From Thermohalobaculum sp039027855 (GTDB lineage: Bacteria; Pseudomonadota; Alphaproteobacteria; Rhodobacterales; Rhodobacteraceae): a stretch of 64,000 nt of DNA. The notes beneath the pieces are model-generated. The model worked only from the letters and a program-made list of their open reading frames with translations, did no database searches and was not told the DNA's origin. The position numbers and the translations under genes are program-made. Location: positions 62,001-126,000 of the forward strand of contig JBCCJI010000004.1 in NCBI GenBank assembly GCA_039027855.1, in the 5' to 3' direction. Numbering within the stretch: position 1 is the stretch's first letter; every line of letters starts with the position of its first letter. This document shows positions 39,819 through 48,781 of the stretch, one piece after another.

Positions 39819-41468
39819 CTAGCCGCGCTGATCAGGCAAACGGTAGCCCTGCGCGACCAGATCCTCGCGAATGGTACGTTTGGAGAGCTTCCCCGTGGCG
39901 GTGTGCGGCAAGCTCTCGACCATGACGATCTCGTCGGGCAACTGCCAGGTGGCGAAATGGGGGGCGAGATGCGAGCGGATCGCGTCGGCCTCCGGCGGCG
40001 GGTCGCTGGCCGGCACCACCAGCAGCACGGGGCGCTCATCCCATTTAGGATGCGGCATGGCCACGGCGGCGGCCTCGGCGACCTCGGGATGGCTGACGGC
40101 GACGTTTTCGAGGTCGATCGAGCTGATCCACTCGCCCCCCGACTTGATCACGTCTTTGAAGCGGTCGGTGATGCGCACATAGCCCTCGGCATCTATGGTC
40201 GAGGCGTCGCCGGTGTTGAACCAGCCCGCGGCATCGATGGTGTCGGCTTCGTGACCCAGATATCGCGCAACGACACCGGGGCCGCGGATCTGCAGCTGGC
40301 CCTGCGCCACCCCGTCATGGGCGAGCACCTCGCCCTCGTCGCTGACGATCCGCATATCGACGGTAAAGGGCGGGTGGCCCACGGTCTCTTGCTGGTCGAG
40401 CCGCGCCTTGGCATCGCGCGCCGCGATCTCGGGCTTTTCGGTGCACAGCGTGCCGAGCGGCGATGTCTCGGTCATGCCCCAGGCGTGGATCACCTGGACC
40501 CCGTAGTCATGCTGAAAGGCCTCGATCACCGCGCGCGGGCAGGACGAGCCGCCGATCACCACCCGGTCGAGATCGGGCAGGCCGCGCCCGGTCTCGCGCA
40601 GATGACGCAGCAGCGGCAGCCACACCGTGGGCACGGCCGCCGAGACGGTAACACCCTGGTCCATCATCTCGCAAAGGCTAGCCGGGTCCAGCTGGCGGCC
40701 GGGCAGCACCATCGCCGCCCCGGTCATGGGCGCGGAATAGGCGGTCGACCAGCCATTGGCATGGAAGAACGGCACCACCGGCATCAAGGTGTCGCGCGAT
40801 GACAGCCCAAGCATGTCGGGCTGCACCATCGCCATGGCGTGCAGCACGTTGGAGCGGTGGGAGTAGACCACGCCCTTCGGATTTCCGGTGGTGCCCGAGG
40901 TGTAGCAGATCCCGGCCGCCGCGCCCTCATCGACCGGTGTCCAGCTGGTGTCGCCGTCTTCGGCCGCGATCAACGCCTCGCTCGCCAGCGTTTCGACCGG
41001 CAGCGCGGCAATCTCGTCGGGTATCGTCTCGCCGAGCACGATGACGCCGCGCAGCCCCTCGACCGCGCCGGCCAGCGGCGCGATCACCGGCGCCAGGTCA
41101 CCGTCGGCAACCAGCCAGCGGTTGCCCGCATGGTTTGCGATGTAGCTCAGTTGCGCCTGGCCGAGCCGCGGGTTCAGCGTGTGCCATACCGCCCCCACGC
41201 CCGGCACGGCGTACCACGCCTCGAGATGGCGGGCCGTGTTCCACGCCATGCCCCCGACCACCATGCCCTCGCCAACGCCAAGTCGGCGAAGTGCCTGCAT
41301 CAGTTTGCGCGTGCGCAGGTGCAGCGTCGCATAGTCGGTCGAGACGATGGCTCCCGCGTCGGCGCCATAGCTCGGACGCGAGATGACACGACGCTTGGCG
41401 TGATAGCGCGCGGCATGGTCAAGCACGCGCCCCGTGCGAAGCGGCCAATCCTGCATGAGGCCGAGCAT
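39819..41468 (-). CDS. Long/medium-chain fatty acyl-CoA synthetase (AMP-binding, AlkK-like)
   Basis: A 549-residue acyl-activating enzyme that forms acyl-adenylate and then acyl-CoA. The P-loop is ICYTSGTTGNPKGVVYSHRS. HAWGMTETSPLG, WFNTGDASTIDAEGYVRITDRFKDVIKSGGEWIS and the terminal KLSKRTIRED with its catalytic lysine all match. The N-terminus MLGLMQDWPL is the characteristic start of the AlkK group. GGGGAGA precedes the ATG at 41468; codons further upstream are unsupported. It lies alone between the DUF898 and DMT genes on the same strand. Confidence 0.93.
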   Translation of the reverse strand: MLGLMQDWPLRTGRVLDHAARYHAKRRVISRPSYGADAGAIVSTDYATLHLRTRKLMQALRRLGVGEGMVVGGMAWNTARHLEAWYAVPGVGAVWHTLNPRLGQAQLSYIANHAGNRWLVADGDLAPVIAPLAGAVEGLRGVIVLGETIPDEIAALPVETLASEALIAAEDGDTSWTPVDEGAAAGICYTSGTTGNPKGVVYSHRSNVLHAMAMVQPDMLGLSSRDTLMPVVPFFHANGWSTAYSAPMTGAAMVLPGRQLDPASLCEMMDQGVTVSAAVPTVWLPLLRHLRETGRGLPDLDRVVIGGSSCPRAVIEAFQHDYGVQVIHAWGMTETSPLGTLCTEKPEIAARDAKARLDQQETVGHPPFTVDMRIVSDEGEVLAHDGVAQGQLQIRGPGVVARYLGHEADTIDAAGWFNTGDASTIDAEGYVRITDRFKDVIKSGGEWISSIDLENVAVSHPEVAEAAAVAMPHPKWDERPVLLVVPASDPPPEADAIRSHLAPHFATWQLPDEIVMVESLPHTATGKLSKRTIREDLVAQGYRLPDQRG

Positions 41469-41634
41469 GGCGATCTCCCCGTTCCCCGGACCTCTGCGTG
41501 CCCGTGGCTTCATCCTGCCGCGCCGTGGCGGGGCAGGGCAAGCGCTGCTGCGACGGGCCCGATCCGGGACTGAGTGGTCACATCGGCGATGGCGGCAGAT
41601 GGCTGCTCGCGGGCCACTCAGGCGTGTTTTTTGC

Positions 41635-42591
41635 TCAGCCGGGCCGCTCACGTTCGGGCGTTGCCGCGCTTTCAGTCCTCTGGCTGGATGAGGCCCGGTG
41701 CGAGCCATAGGCGGCGAGACCGGCGCCGAGCGTGATGAGCAGCGTTGCCACGGCCAGGCGCCAATCGGCGACAGCAACGCCGGCCAGGACTAGGGCGATG
41801 GTCGAGAGCACCGGGGCTGCATAGGCGCTGACGCCGAGCAGCTGGATATCGCCGCGCCGACAGCCATGGTCCCAGGCGTAGAATGCGGCGCCGACCGGAC
41901 CGAGGCCGAGGCCCACCACCGCGGCCCAGGCCCAGGGGCCGTCGGGCCAGACCGTCGTCTCCAGCCCCAGATGCGCCAAGAGCGCGAGGCAGGCGACGAC
42001 AAGGCAGAACCCCGCCACGCTGTCGGTCGGTGCCTCGCCCGCAAGTGGCAACAGCACCGAATAGCTTGCCCAGATGAAGGCCGCGGCCAGCGCGATGGCG
42101 TGGCCGAGCCCAGCGCCCGCAAAGAGGGCGCCGCCCGGCTCGATGATCAGCAGTGCGGCACCGGCAAAACCCGCGATACCGCCCACGAGATGCCAGAGAC
42201 CGAGGCTGACACCGGGCCGCAGCCCGGACATCAGCACGATCAGCAGCGGCCAGAGATAGGCGATCAGGCTCGCTTCCTCGGGCGGCGCGTTTTGCAGCGC
42301 GGTGAAATAGCAGAAGTGGTAGCCGAAAAGGCCGCCGACGCTCGTGGCCCAGACCCGGGCCGGGAGGCGCACGGCCCGTCGAATGGCCGCTGCCGTGCCG
42401 CGGCGCTCGCGCAGCACGACCGTGAACACGCCCAGGATCCCGCCGAGGGAGAACGTCATGGCGCTCAGCTGAAAGGGAGGGACAGGGCCTGCGCTGGCCG
42501 CAAATAAGGCAAGCAGCGACCAGAGGAGCACGGCCAAGAAACCGATCGCGGTAGCCTTCGCTCCGGCGCCTTCATTGCTTGTTGCCATCAT
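41635..42591 (-). CDS. DMT superfamily transporter (EamA, aromatic amino acid exporter-like)
   Basis: A 318-residue protein with ten predicted membrane helices in two EamA repeats. The first half includes GYHFCYFTALQNAPPEEASLIAYLWPLLIVLMSG, the signature found in the YddG-like group of DMT exporters. The second half includes FIWASYSVLLP and a YAWDHGCRRGDIQLLGVSAYAAPVLS block. Export of aromatic amino acids or similar metabolites is inferred from the group. The ATG at 42591 is chosen; a GTG two codons upstream is possible. Confidence 0.85.
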   Translation of the reverse strand: MMATSNEGAGAKATAIGFLAVLLWSLLALFAASAGPVPPFQLSAMTFSLGGILGVFTVVLRERRGTAAAIRRAVRLPARVWATSVGGLFGYHFCYFTALQNAPPEEASLIAYLWPLLIVLMSGLRPGVSLGLWHLVGGIAGFAGAALLIIEPGGALFAGAGLGHAIALAAAFIWASYSVLLPLAGEAPTDSVAGFCLVVACLALLAHLGLETTVWPDGPWAWAAVVGLGLGPVGAAFYAWDHGCRRGDIQLLGVSAYAAPVLSTIALVLAGVAVADWRLAVATLLITLGAGLAAYGSHRASSSQRTESAATPERERPG

Positions 42592-42688
42592 GCTCACCCG
42601 CCGAAAACGCCGTCTCGCCGCCGCAACAGCCGTGAGCGGCCGCGGGGCAGGGCAATGTGAAGACGATGATCGTGGTGTGGAAACCGAT

Positions 42689-42763
42689 TGGAGCGGGCGA
42701 TGAGATTCGAACTCACGACCCCAACCTTGGCAAGGTTGTGCTCTACCCCTGAGCTACGCCCGC
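42689..42763 (-). tRNA. tRNA-Gly (anticodon GCC), CCA encoded
   Basis: Reading the minus strand from 42763, a GCGGGCG acceptor stem, GCTC D-stem, CAACC anticodon stem with loop TTGCCAA (anticodon GCC), TTCGAAT T-loop and CGCCCGC closing stem are followed by discriminator T and an encoded CCA. All stems pair, with a single G-T in the T-stem. Confidence 0.97.
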
Positions 42764-42780
42764 ATCCTTGGGTGAGCGGG

Positions 42781-42809
42781 CATATGGCAGATATCCGAAG
42801 GGGGTGCAA
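42781..42809 (-). promoter_or_regulatory. Candidate tRNA-Gly promoter
   Basis: On the minus strand, TTGCAC (42809-42804) and CATATG (42786-42781) are separated by 17 nt. Transcription would begin about 10 nt before the mature tRNA 5' end. The -35 matches five of six consensus positions; the -10 is weaker. Confidence 0.5.
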
Positions 42810-42965
42810 GCGGCCCCGGCGCGCTTTTTCGTGGCATCCGCGTGGGCTCCAGACCCGGGCCATAGCGTCCTTGTGAGAGCTTTGCCGCGTGGTGGGCTGG
42901 ATTAAGGCGTTGCGAAACCGTATTTACTCGCGGAACGGACGAAGCCGGGCGATCATGAGGGGAAC

Positions 42966-44186
42966 ATGCGGCGCAATCCGATCACGCGCAGTGTCATCGC
43001 TGTTTTCGCCATCACCATCCCCATCGCCGGCACGGTGGGGGCGGCCTTCGTTGCCGCGCCGGTCGCGGCATCGACACGCACCACGTCTGCCAGCGCCGAC
43101 TGCGTGTCGCCCTATACCGTGGGCCGGGGAGACACCTTGAGCCTGATTGCCGAGCGGTTTCTCGGCGATGTGATGGCTTTTCGGGTGCTCCACGATCTCA
43201 ACAGGGGTGCAATTGGCCCCGATCCAGCACTGCTGGAGGTCGGGACCGTCCTGCAGATCCCCTGCCCGGCGGGGTCCACAGCCCGTGACACCGGCAGCGC
43301 CGCCGCCGAGCAGGCGGAGGTGGCGCCGCCCCCGCGGGTCGCGGCTCCGGACGGCGGCGGTGAGGGTGATGCAGGCCGTGCGGATGCCCTGGAGACCGCA
43401 GGTGCGCCAAGCCCGGGCGGTGGGCCCTTCATCACCGTCTCGCGCCTTGCCGCCATCGCCGAAAGCCAGCGTCCTCAGATCGTCGACGTGCGGCCGGGTG
43501 GCGCGGCGCGGCTCGATTTCATTCCGCGCGCGACGCAATTGCCGGATGGCTGGGACGACAAGATCGCCCAGACCGCGGCCAATCGGCGGGCACTGGATCG
43601 CAAGCTCGCCAGCGCTGGGCTGAGGATCGACCGTCCCTTCGTTCTCGTCGCCAGCGACAACCGCGTGCCTTCGCTCGGTCGGGCGGCGATCACCGCCTGG
43701 GTGCTGCGCGCCGCGGGGGCCGAGGATGTCACCATCCTCTGGGGTGGGATGGCCGCCTGGAGCGCGGCGCGCCGTCCTGCCTGGGACAGTGCGGTGACGC
43801 CGCGTCCGCGCCCCGATGGCCGTGTGGACCTGGCCGCACCCGAGGTGGGCACAGCGGCGTGGCAGCGTGCCCTGACGGGCGAGGGGGCGGGCCGTCTGGT
43901 GGTGGTCAGCGACACGGCGGTTGCCGATAACGTGCCCGCCGGTGCCATCGTCGCGGACCTGCCAGAATTCGACGCCGAGACCCCGGACGAACTGGCGCTG
44001 AACGCGCTCGCCTGGCTCAAGACCGTGCCGGTGGGCTGGGAGACGACTGCTGTGGGCATCACGGCCGCCGAGCCCGGTCACGCGGCACTCGCTTGGCTGA
44101 TCGCGGCCGAGGTCTCGGGCATACGCAATGTCTGGCTCGCGCCGCCGCTGTCGCAGCTCGCCTCTCAGGCCGACCAGTCCGGCTGA
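42966..44186 (+). CDS. LysM domain fused to degenerate rhodanese-like domains
   Basis: A 406-residue exported protein. A signal peptide (about 1-36) is followed by a LysM peptidoglycan-binding domain (about 49-99, YTVGRGDTLSLIAERFLGD) and a Pro/Gly/Ala linker. A rhodanese-like domain (about 156-270) follows, with QIVDVRPGGAARLDFIPRAT and the terminal ILWGGMAAW. At the active-site loop the sequence is VLVASDNRVPSLGRAA: Ser230 stands where the catalytic Cys should be, so sulfur transfer is unlikely. The remainder (270-406) resembles a second, more degenerate copy. It may be a cell-wall-anchored binding protein. Function is unknown. Confidence 0.75.
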   Translation: MRRNPITRSVIAVFAITIPIAGTVGAAFVAAPVAASTRTTSASADCVSPYTVGRGDTLSLIAERFLGDVMAFRVLHDLNRGAIGPDPALLEVGTVLQIPCPAGSTARDTGSAAAEQAEVAPPPRVAAPDGGGEGDAGRADALETAGAPSPGGGPFITVSRLAAIAESQRPQIVDVRPGGAARLDFIPRATQLPDGWDDKIAQTAANRRALDRKLASAGLRIDRPFVLVASDNRVPSLGRAAITAWVLRAAGAEDVTILWGGMAAWSAARRPAWDSAVTPRPRPDGRVDLAAPEVGTAAWQRALTGEGAGRLVVVSDTAVADNVPAGAIVADLPEFDAETPDELALNALAWLKTVPVGWETTAVGITAAEPGHAALAWLIAAEVSGIRNVWLAPPLSQLASQADQSG

Positions 44187-44482
44187 TCGGGTCGCCTGAT
44201 CCCCACCTCGGATTTCCACGACGGATTCCCAAGGGCGCCGACGGCCCCATCGCTTCCGCGTTCCAGTGACGCTGCGTCGTGATAGGCGGTGCTGACCGTT
44301 TGGTCAGTGGTGCCGAATTTGGGCAGATGTGCCTTGTGAGCGTCTCAGACAGAACAAGTATTCGCCTTAAGGTTGTGTGCAATTCAACTCTAAGATTTAA
44401 AAATTCGCGGGCGCGACATTTTGGATAGACTTGCTCAACTTCACCTTTCATAAAACCCGTAGCTTTGGGGATGGGGTGTACT
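44187..44482 (+). promoter_or_regulatory. Leader of the first VPLPA-CTERM gene, with a dyad
   Basis: This 296-nt gap is GC-rich at the left and AT-rich from about 44310. A perfect dyad, CTGACC-GTTT-GGTCAG, occupies 44292-44307, a form typical of TetR-like operators. No coding frame is credible. No sigma-54 TGGCAC-N5-TTGC motif, known from some PEP-CTERM genes, was found. Confidence 0.4.
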
Positions 44483-45229
44483 ATGCAATTCAGCAGGTTG
44501 GCGGCGGTCTCGGCCGCGCTAATGTTTTCGGTCGCCTCGGCGCAGGCCGTGACGATTGATGCTTTCGACACCGATCAGGCTGAGATCACCTCGTCTGCGA
44601 CAGGCGGCGCCGATCCGGGCAGCGTGGTCAGCGAAGCGTCGCCCATCACCGGCTCGATCGCGACCGCGCGTCAGATCACCGTAGACGCAACACCGACCGC
44701 GGACGCGGTCACCAATGGGAACAACGTGTCGCTGAGCGCGGGTGTCGTGGGCGACACGTTCAATATCGACGCGATCGTGGGCAGCGTCGGCACGGTCTTG
44801 CTGTCCTACGGGACGGATGTAGGCATTTTCGTGCCTGGCTTCTCGGCGCAGGATCTCACCGGCGCCGGTGCCTTTGATCAGATCACGATCGACGCAACCG
44901 CGCTGCTGGGCTCGATTACGGTCGACGTGACCATCACCGATACTGACGGCACGGTGGCGACGGTGTCGGAGGTGGTGAGCGGTGGTCCTACTTCGGTTGA
45001 TTTGGCCTTCACGGCGTTTCTGGCGGCGGCAAATGGGGGCACGGGAGGACTGGACCTGACGGACGTCAATGGATTCGATGTGCTTTTTTCGCTGAACCAG
45101 GGCGGTTCGTCGGCGTCGTTCGATATCATCCAGTCGACCTCGGTCGTTACCCCGGTCCCGCTTCCTGCGTCCGGCGTGTTGCTGCTCGCTGGCATGGGCG
45201 GCATCGCGTTGATGCGCCGCCGGGCCTGA
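44483..45229 (+). CDS. VPLPA-CTERM sorting domain protein 1
   Basis: A 248-residue secreted protein with an N-terminal signal peptide (about 1-23, ending AQA) and a C-terminal sorting tail: VPLPASG, a hydrophobic stretch (VLLLAGMGGIALM) and terminal RRRA. VPLPA-CTERM is a tripartite signal recognised by an exosortase and is known from Rhodobacterales. The mature part is acidic, Thr/Asp/Gly-rich and beta-rich, with very few charged basic residues, as in surface adhesins. It is a paralogue of the next gene. No exosortase gene is in the window. Confidence 0.85.
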   Translation: MQFSRLAAVSAALMFSVASAQAVTIDAFDTDQAEITSSATGGADPGSVVSEASPITGSIATARQITVDATPTADAVTNGNNVSLSAGVVGDTFNIDAIVGSVGTVLLSYGTDVGIFVPGFSAQDLTGAGAFDQITIDATALLGSITVDVTITDTDGTVATVSEVVSGGPTSVDLAFTAFLAAANGGTGGLDLTDVNGFDVLFSLNQGGSSASFDIIQSTSVVTPVPLPASGVLLLAGMGGIALMRRRA

Positions 45230-45253
45230 TCGCAGTCGCTCGCGATCTGGTGA

Positions 45254-45289
45254 GGCGCATCGCTTTGCGGGATGCGTCCCTTCTCGCTT
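45254..45289 (+). terminator. Candidate terminator after VPLPA-CTERM protein 1
   Basis: GGCGCATC (45254-45261) pairs with GATGCGTC (45271-45278), with one wobble, followed by CCTTCTCGCTT. The tract is not a pure T-run, so the efficiency is uncertain. Confidence 0.45.
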
Positions 45290-45478
45290 CAAGGTGCTGG
45301 TTCGCCTGTCGCCTTTTGAGCCGGTTTGAGGCCGCCCGTCCGCAACTGACTGAAAAACTTCGCTTTGATGCCCAGATTTGAACGTCTCACACGTCGATAT
45401 TGCGGCAGATACAAATGATCTTACGCGGCGGGGTGGTCGCGTTGAACGGCATCTAGCCGTTGAGAGGTGGAGCGGGTG

Positions 45479-46171
45479 ATGAAACGGTTGGCTGGCGGAA
45501 TTGCCGTAGTATGCGGCATGGCCTTTGCGGGAAATGCCGCAGCGGTCACGCTTATCGATGATTTCTCCGGTGCTGTGCAGCAGACATCGGATGCAGTGGC
45601 GGAGGGCACGCCGACGGCATCGTCGTCGGGTGTTGTGAACCCAAGCGGTTCACCGTTTACGACACGCGAGATCACGACGAGCAAAACCGGTGGTGCGACC
45701 AACGCGTCGGTGACTGCCGGCGTGAACAGTTTCGACCTCGAGTTCTTCACCATCTCGAGCCTCCCGACCGTGTCGTCGATCACGTCGCTGCTGTACACGG
45801 GCAGTGGGGTCGATCTGTCGGGCGGTGGTCTAAACGATGTCTTTATTGTCAACGTCTTCGACAGCGACGTGGCCTTCGACATCGATGTCACCTTCACCGA
45901 TGGGGTGAACACCGACACCGAGACCATCAGTGTGACGGGCCCGCTGTCGAACGACACCATCACCTTCTCATTCGCGGATTTCGGCGGCGTCGATTTCTCG
46001 TCGATCGCTGGCCTCTCGCTCGTGATCGCGTCGGCGAGCGCGCTGGATGCCCAGTTCACGCTCTTGACGACGATCGATAGCACGCCGCCCTCGGCCGTCC
46101 CGCTGCCGGCGACGGCGCTGCTGCTGATGGCAGGCCTGGGCGGTCTGGCGATGGCGCGCCGCCGCGTATAA
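45479..46171 (+). CDS. VPLPA-CTERM sorting domain protein 2
   Basis: A 230-residue paralogue with a signal peptide (about 1-22, ending NAAA) and the C-terminal VPLPATALLLMAGLGGLAMARRRV signal divided as sorting motif, membrane segment and basic tail. The mature part, like protein 1, is rich in Thr, Ser, Val and Asp and opens with VTLIDDFSG, comparable to VTIDAFDTD in protein 1. GGAGCGGG precedes the ATG at 45479. The two genes are 249 nt apart, each followed by its own terminator, so they are likely separate transcripts. Surface attachment or biofilm function is inferred from the sorting signal. Confidence 0.85.
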   Translation: MKRLAGGIAVVCGMAFAGNAAAVTLIDDFSGAVQQTSDAVAEGTPTASSSGVVNPSGSPFTTREITTSKTGGATNASVTAGVNSFDLEFFTISSLPTVSSITSLLYTGSGVDLSGGGLNDVFIVNVFDSDVAFDIDVTFTDGVNTDTETISVTGPLSNDTITFSFADFGGVDFSSIAGLSLVIASASALDAQFTLLTTIDSTPPSAVPLPATALLLMAGLGGLAMARRRV

Positions 46172-46197
46172 GCGCGGGTCTGCATCGAACGGATGAA

Positions 46198-46230
46198 GGG
46201 CGTCACCCTGCGGTGGCGCCCTTTTCGTTT
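46198..46230 (+). terminator. Intrinsic terminator after VPLPA-CTERM protein 2
   Basis: GGGCGTCACC (46198-46207) pairs with GGTGGCGCCC (46212-46221), with one wobble, followed by TTTTCGTTT. A strong hairpin 27 nt after the stop codon. Confidence 0.85.
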
Positions 46231-46285
46231 GCGGTGTCCTGGGCGAACGCGCAGTCTTCGCATTCAAAACGCCGGAGAATGCCCG

Positions 46286-47533
46286 ATGCCGATGCGCTTC
46301 CTCGCCCCGCTCATTCTGATATTGGCCGCGCTTGGGGGCTGCACGACGGTGATCACGCGCGACGCCGTCCCACTCGCGCTGATCGATGACGCCGAGCCCT
46401 ATGGTATCGACGCGCCGTTCCTCAGGACATGGGGCGATATCGTCACCGAGGAGCGGATCGAACGGATCGTCGAAGCGCAGTCGAATGTGCTGCTGACCCG
46501 ACATGGCGACGCCATCGCCGCCGGCGAGCCCATCGAGTGGCAGGCACTCGCGCTCTCTGGTGGCGGGCCCGACGGTGCCTTTGGCGCGGGCTATCTGGCG
46601 GGGTGGAGTGCGCGGGGCGACCGGCCGAAATTCTCTGCGGTCACCGGTGTCTCGACCGGGGCGATCATCGCGCTCTATGCCTTTCTCGGCCCGGACTATG
46701 ACGATGAACTGCTGGAGATCTACACGACCTATTCCACCGATGATCTGGTGGTGCCGGCGCTGTTCACCGGCATCACCGGTGGCACCGCGCTGCTGGACGC
46801 GACGGGGTACCGCGCGCTGATCGAGCGGTATATCGACGACGAGATCGTGGCCGAGCTTGCCCGCGGCCGCGATGAAGGCCGGGTGCTGCTGATCGGGACG
46901 ACGAACCTCGACGCGTCGCGCCCGGTCGTCTGGAACCTGACCGGGATCGCCGCCAGCGGACACCCCGATGCCAAGCGCTTGATCCATGACGTGATCCAGG
47001 CGTCGTCTGCGATCCCGGGGGCCTTTCCGCCCGTTCTCGTGCCGGTCGAGGCGGGTGGCAGCAGACATGACGAGATGCATGTGGACGGGGGGGCGACGCA
47101 GCAGGTCATGCTGTTCTCGCCGCGCTTCTCCTCGCGCCGGATCGACAGGGCCATCGGCGCGCGGATCGACCGGACCATGCATGTGATCATCAACAACAAG
47201 CTGACCAAACCCTATGATCCGGTGCGCCCCCGCCTGGCCGCCATCGCCTCGCGCTCGGCGTCAAGCCTGCTCGGCGGCTCTGGTAGCGGCGATCTCTATC
47301 GCCTGTTCGCCATCGCCGAGCGTGACGGGGCCACCATGCGCGTCACCCAGATCCCGCAGGAGTTCGCCGCCGAGCCCGAGGAGCTGTTCGACCCGGTCTA
47401 TATGCGCAAGCTCTACGATCTTGGCTTTGCGCTGGGTCTGACCGGGCAGGGCAGTCAGCCCCACCCGCCCGACTGGCGCCCCGCCGAGGAGGAGCCGACC
47501 CTGGCCAAGGCGGTGAGGTCGCTGCCGCAATAG
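46286..47533 (+). CDS. Patatin-like phospholipase lipoprotein
   Basis: A 415-residue lipoprotein with lipobox LGGC (about Cys19) and a patatin domain. The oxyanion loop is SGGGPDGAFGAG, the nucleophile elbow is GVSTGA and the catalytic aspartate is in VDGGATQ. A lipid acyl hydrolase acting in the periplasm or on the outer membrane is expected. GGAGAA lies upstream of the ATG at 46286; a second ATG two codons on is also possible. The open frame upstream to 46193 spans the terminator and is not coding. It is not linked to a toxin or secretion locus here. Confidence 0.88.
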   Translation: MPMRFLAPLILILAALGGCTTVITRDAVPLALIDDAEPYGIDAPFLRTWGDIVTEERIERIVEAQSNVLLTRHGDAIAAGEPIEWQALALSGGGPDGAFGAGYLAGWSARGDRPKFSAVTGVSTGAIIALYAFLGPDYDDELLEIYTTYSTDDLVVPALFTGITGGTALLDATGYRALIERYIDDEIVAELARGRDEGRVLLIGTTNLDASRPVVWNLTGIAASGHPDAKRLIHDVIQASSAIPGAFPPVLVPVEAGGSRHDEMHVDGGATQQVMLFSPRFSSRRIDRAIGARIDRTMHVIINNKLTKPYDPVRPRLAAIASRSASSLLGGSGSGDLYRLFAIAERDGATMRVTQIPQEFAAEPEELFDPVYMRKLYDLGFALGLTGQGSQPHPPDWRPAEEEPTLAKAVRSLPQ

Positions 47534-47714
47534 CTTTGAGGCGGAACGGCCACTGGTGGGAGGCAGCTTTCAGTCGGTTTGCGGGGTCTCTCCCGTACTT
47601 CGCGCAAGCGGTCGCCAGCCCCTTGTCTTGGCCTGGTTTTGCGGGCATGCACCCGCATCCCGGCGCGCTTACACCCCTGGAGGATCGCGCCGCGAAACAG
47701 CATTGGAGAGACCC

Positions 47715-48356
47715 ATGGCGAAGACCATCGAAATGGAGGTCTTCCGCCGCGAGGGCACGGGCAAAGGGGCTGCCCGGGCCGCACGGCGAGAAGGCTTGGT
47801 ACCCGGCGTCGTCTACGGCGGCGGCAAGGATCCCGAGAGCATCAGCGTCAAGCACAACGTGCTGCTGAAGCGCCTGAAGGACGGCAAGTTCCTGTCGCGC
47901 CTGATCAAGCTGACGATCGAGGGCGCCGATGGCGAGCAGACGGTGATCTGCCGCGCCGTGCAGCGCGACATCGTCCGCGATCTGCCGACCCATGTCGACT
48001 TCCTGCGCCTCAGCGAGCGTTCGCGCATCAACCTCTCGATCCCGGTGGAGTTCGAGAACCAGGAAGCCTCGCCCGGCTTGAAGCGCGGCGGCATGCTGAC
48101 GGTCGTGCGCTCGGAGGTCGAACTGAAAGTGCCGGCGAGCGCCATCCCCGACCACGTCACGGTCGATCTAACCGGGCTTGAGATCAACGACACGGTCAAG
48201 ATCTCGAACGTCACCCTGCCGAAGGGTGTGGTCCCCACGATCACCGACCGCGACTTCATGATCGCCAACATCTCAGCGCCCTCGGCCCTGGCAGCCGCGG
48301 GCGATGATGAGGACGAAGGCGAGGGCGAGACGGCAGGCGAGACTGCGGAGGAGTAA
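47715..48356 (+). CDS. rplY: 50S ribosomal protein L25/general stress protein Ctc
   Basis: A 213-residue L25 of the long Ctc type, which binds 5S rRNA. The N-terminal domain has FRREGTGKGAARAARREGLVPGVVYGGGKDP. The C-terminal TL5-like domain contains IPVEFENQEASPGLKRGGMLTVVRSEVEL split over two strands, and the tail is acidic (DDEDEGEGE). GGAGAG precedes the ATG at 47715; upstream frames are shadows. In relatives pth usually follows, but here a terminator and an unrelated gap follow. Confidence 0.96.
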   Translation: MAKTIEMEVFRREGTGKGAARAARREGLVPGVVYGGGKDPESISVKHNVLLKRLKDGKFLSRLIKLTIEGADGEQTVICRAVQRDIVRDLPTHVDFLRLSERSRINLSIPVEFENQEASPGLKRGGMLTVVRSEVELKVPASAIPDHVTVDLTGLEINDTVKISNVTLPKGVVPTITDRDFMIANISAPSALAAAGDDEDEGEGETAGETAEE

Positions 48357-48381
48357 TCCGCGTCGTCACGACCGCAGGATC

Positions 48382-48420
48382 GGGCCGCGCTCACAACCGA
48401 GGGCGCGGCCCTTTCTGTCT
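48382..48420 (+). terminator. Intrinsic terminator after rplY
   Basis: GGGCCGCGC (48382-48390) pairs perfectly with GCGCGGCCC (48403-48411), followed by TTTCTGTCT. Confidence 0.85.
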
Positions 48421-48434
48421 GTCATCGAGCCAAG

Positions 48435-48462
48435 CGGTATCGCGGCTGGTCGCCGCGATGAG
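48435..48462. repeat. 28-nt hairpin repeat, copy 2
   Basis: ATCGCGGC-TGGTC-GCCGCGAT makes a perfect 8-bp hairpin. It matches 18320-18347 at 26 of 28 positions and, like that copy, lies in a gap between convergent genes. Confidence 0.5.
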
Positions 48463-48781
48463 TCTTTCGGGGTGCCCGGCCTGGCGATTTCGGCGCGCGC
48501 TGCGGCGGCGCTGGATGGGCTGGGCAGAAGGCCACGGTGCTTCTGTGCCCGGCCTCTGCGAGAGCATCTGTCGGGTGTCAGGCCGCCGTCCAAGGCCAAT
48601 CCGGCTTCGCCTCTCGCTGATGCGACCCTTGGCCCGGTCGGTATGGTGGGATCGATGGGGTGGCCCGGCCGGCGCTCAGTCCTGACGCCGAGGGTCACCA
48701 CAGACGGCAGCCACCCATGTCCTGTCAGGGCAGGGGTGGCGCTGGTCGTCTCGGGTCGCAACCCAGCAAGGCGTGGCGCGT

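Larger units (their letters stand above)
48357..48781. other. 425-nt gap between convergent rplY and DoxX genes
   Basis: It contains the rplY terminator and the second copy of the 28-nt hairpin repeat. The remaining 300 nt are high-GC with long open frames on both strands that have no protein-like composition, start site or recognisable domain. Confidence 0.5.

Noticed and set aside
44187..44482. Sigma-54 promoter before the VPLPA-CTERM genes
   Set aside because: The motif TGGCAC-N5-TTGC was sought and not found, so no link to the sigma-54 activator at 53317 is claimed.
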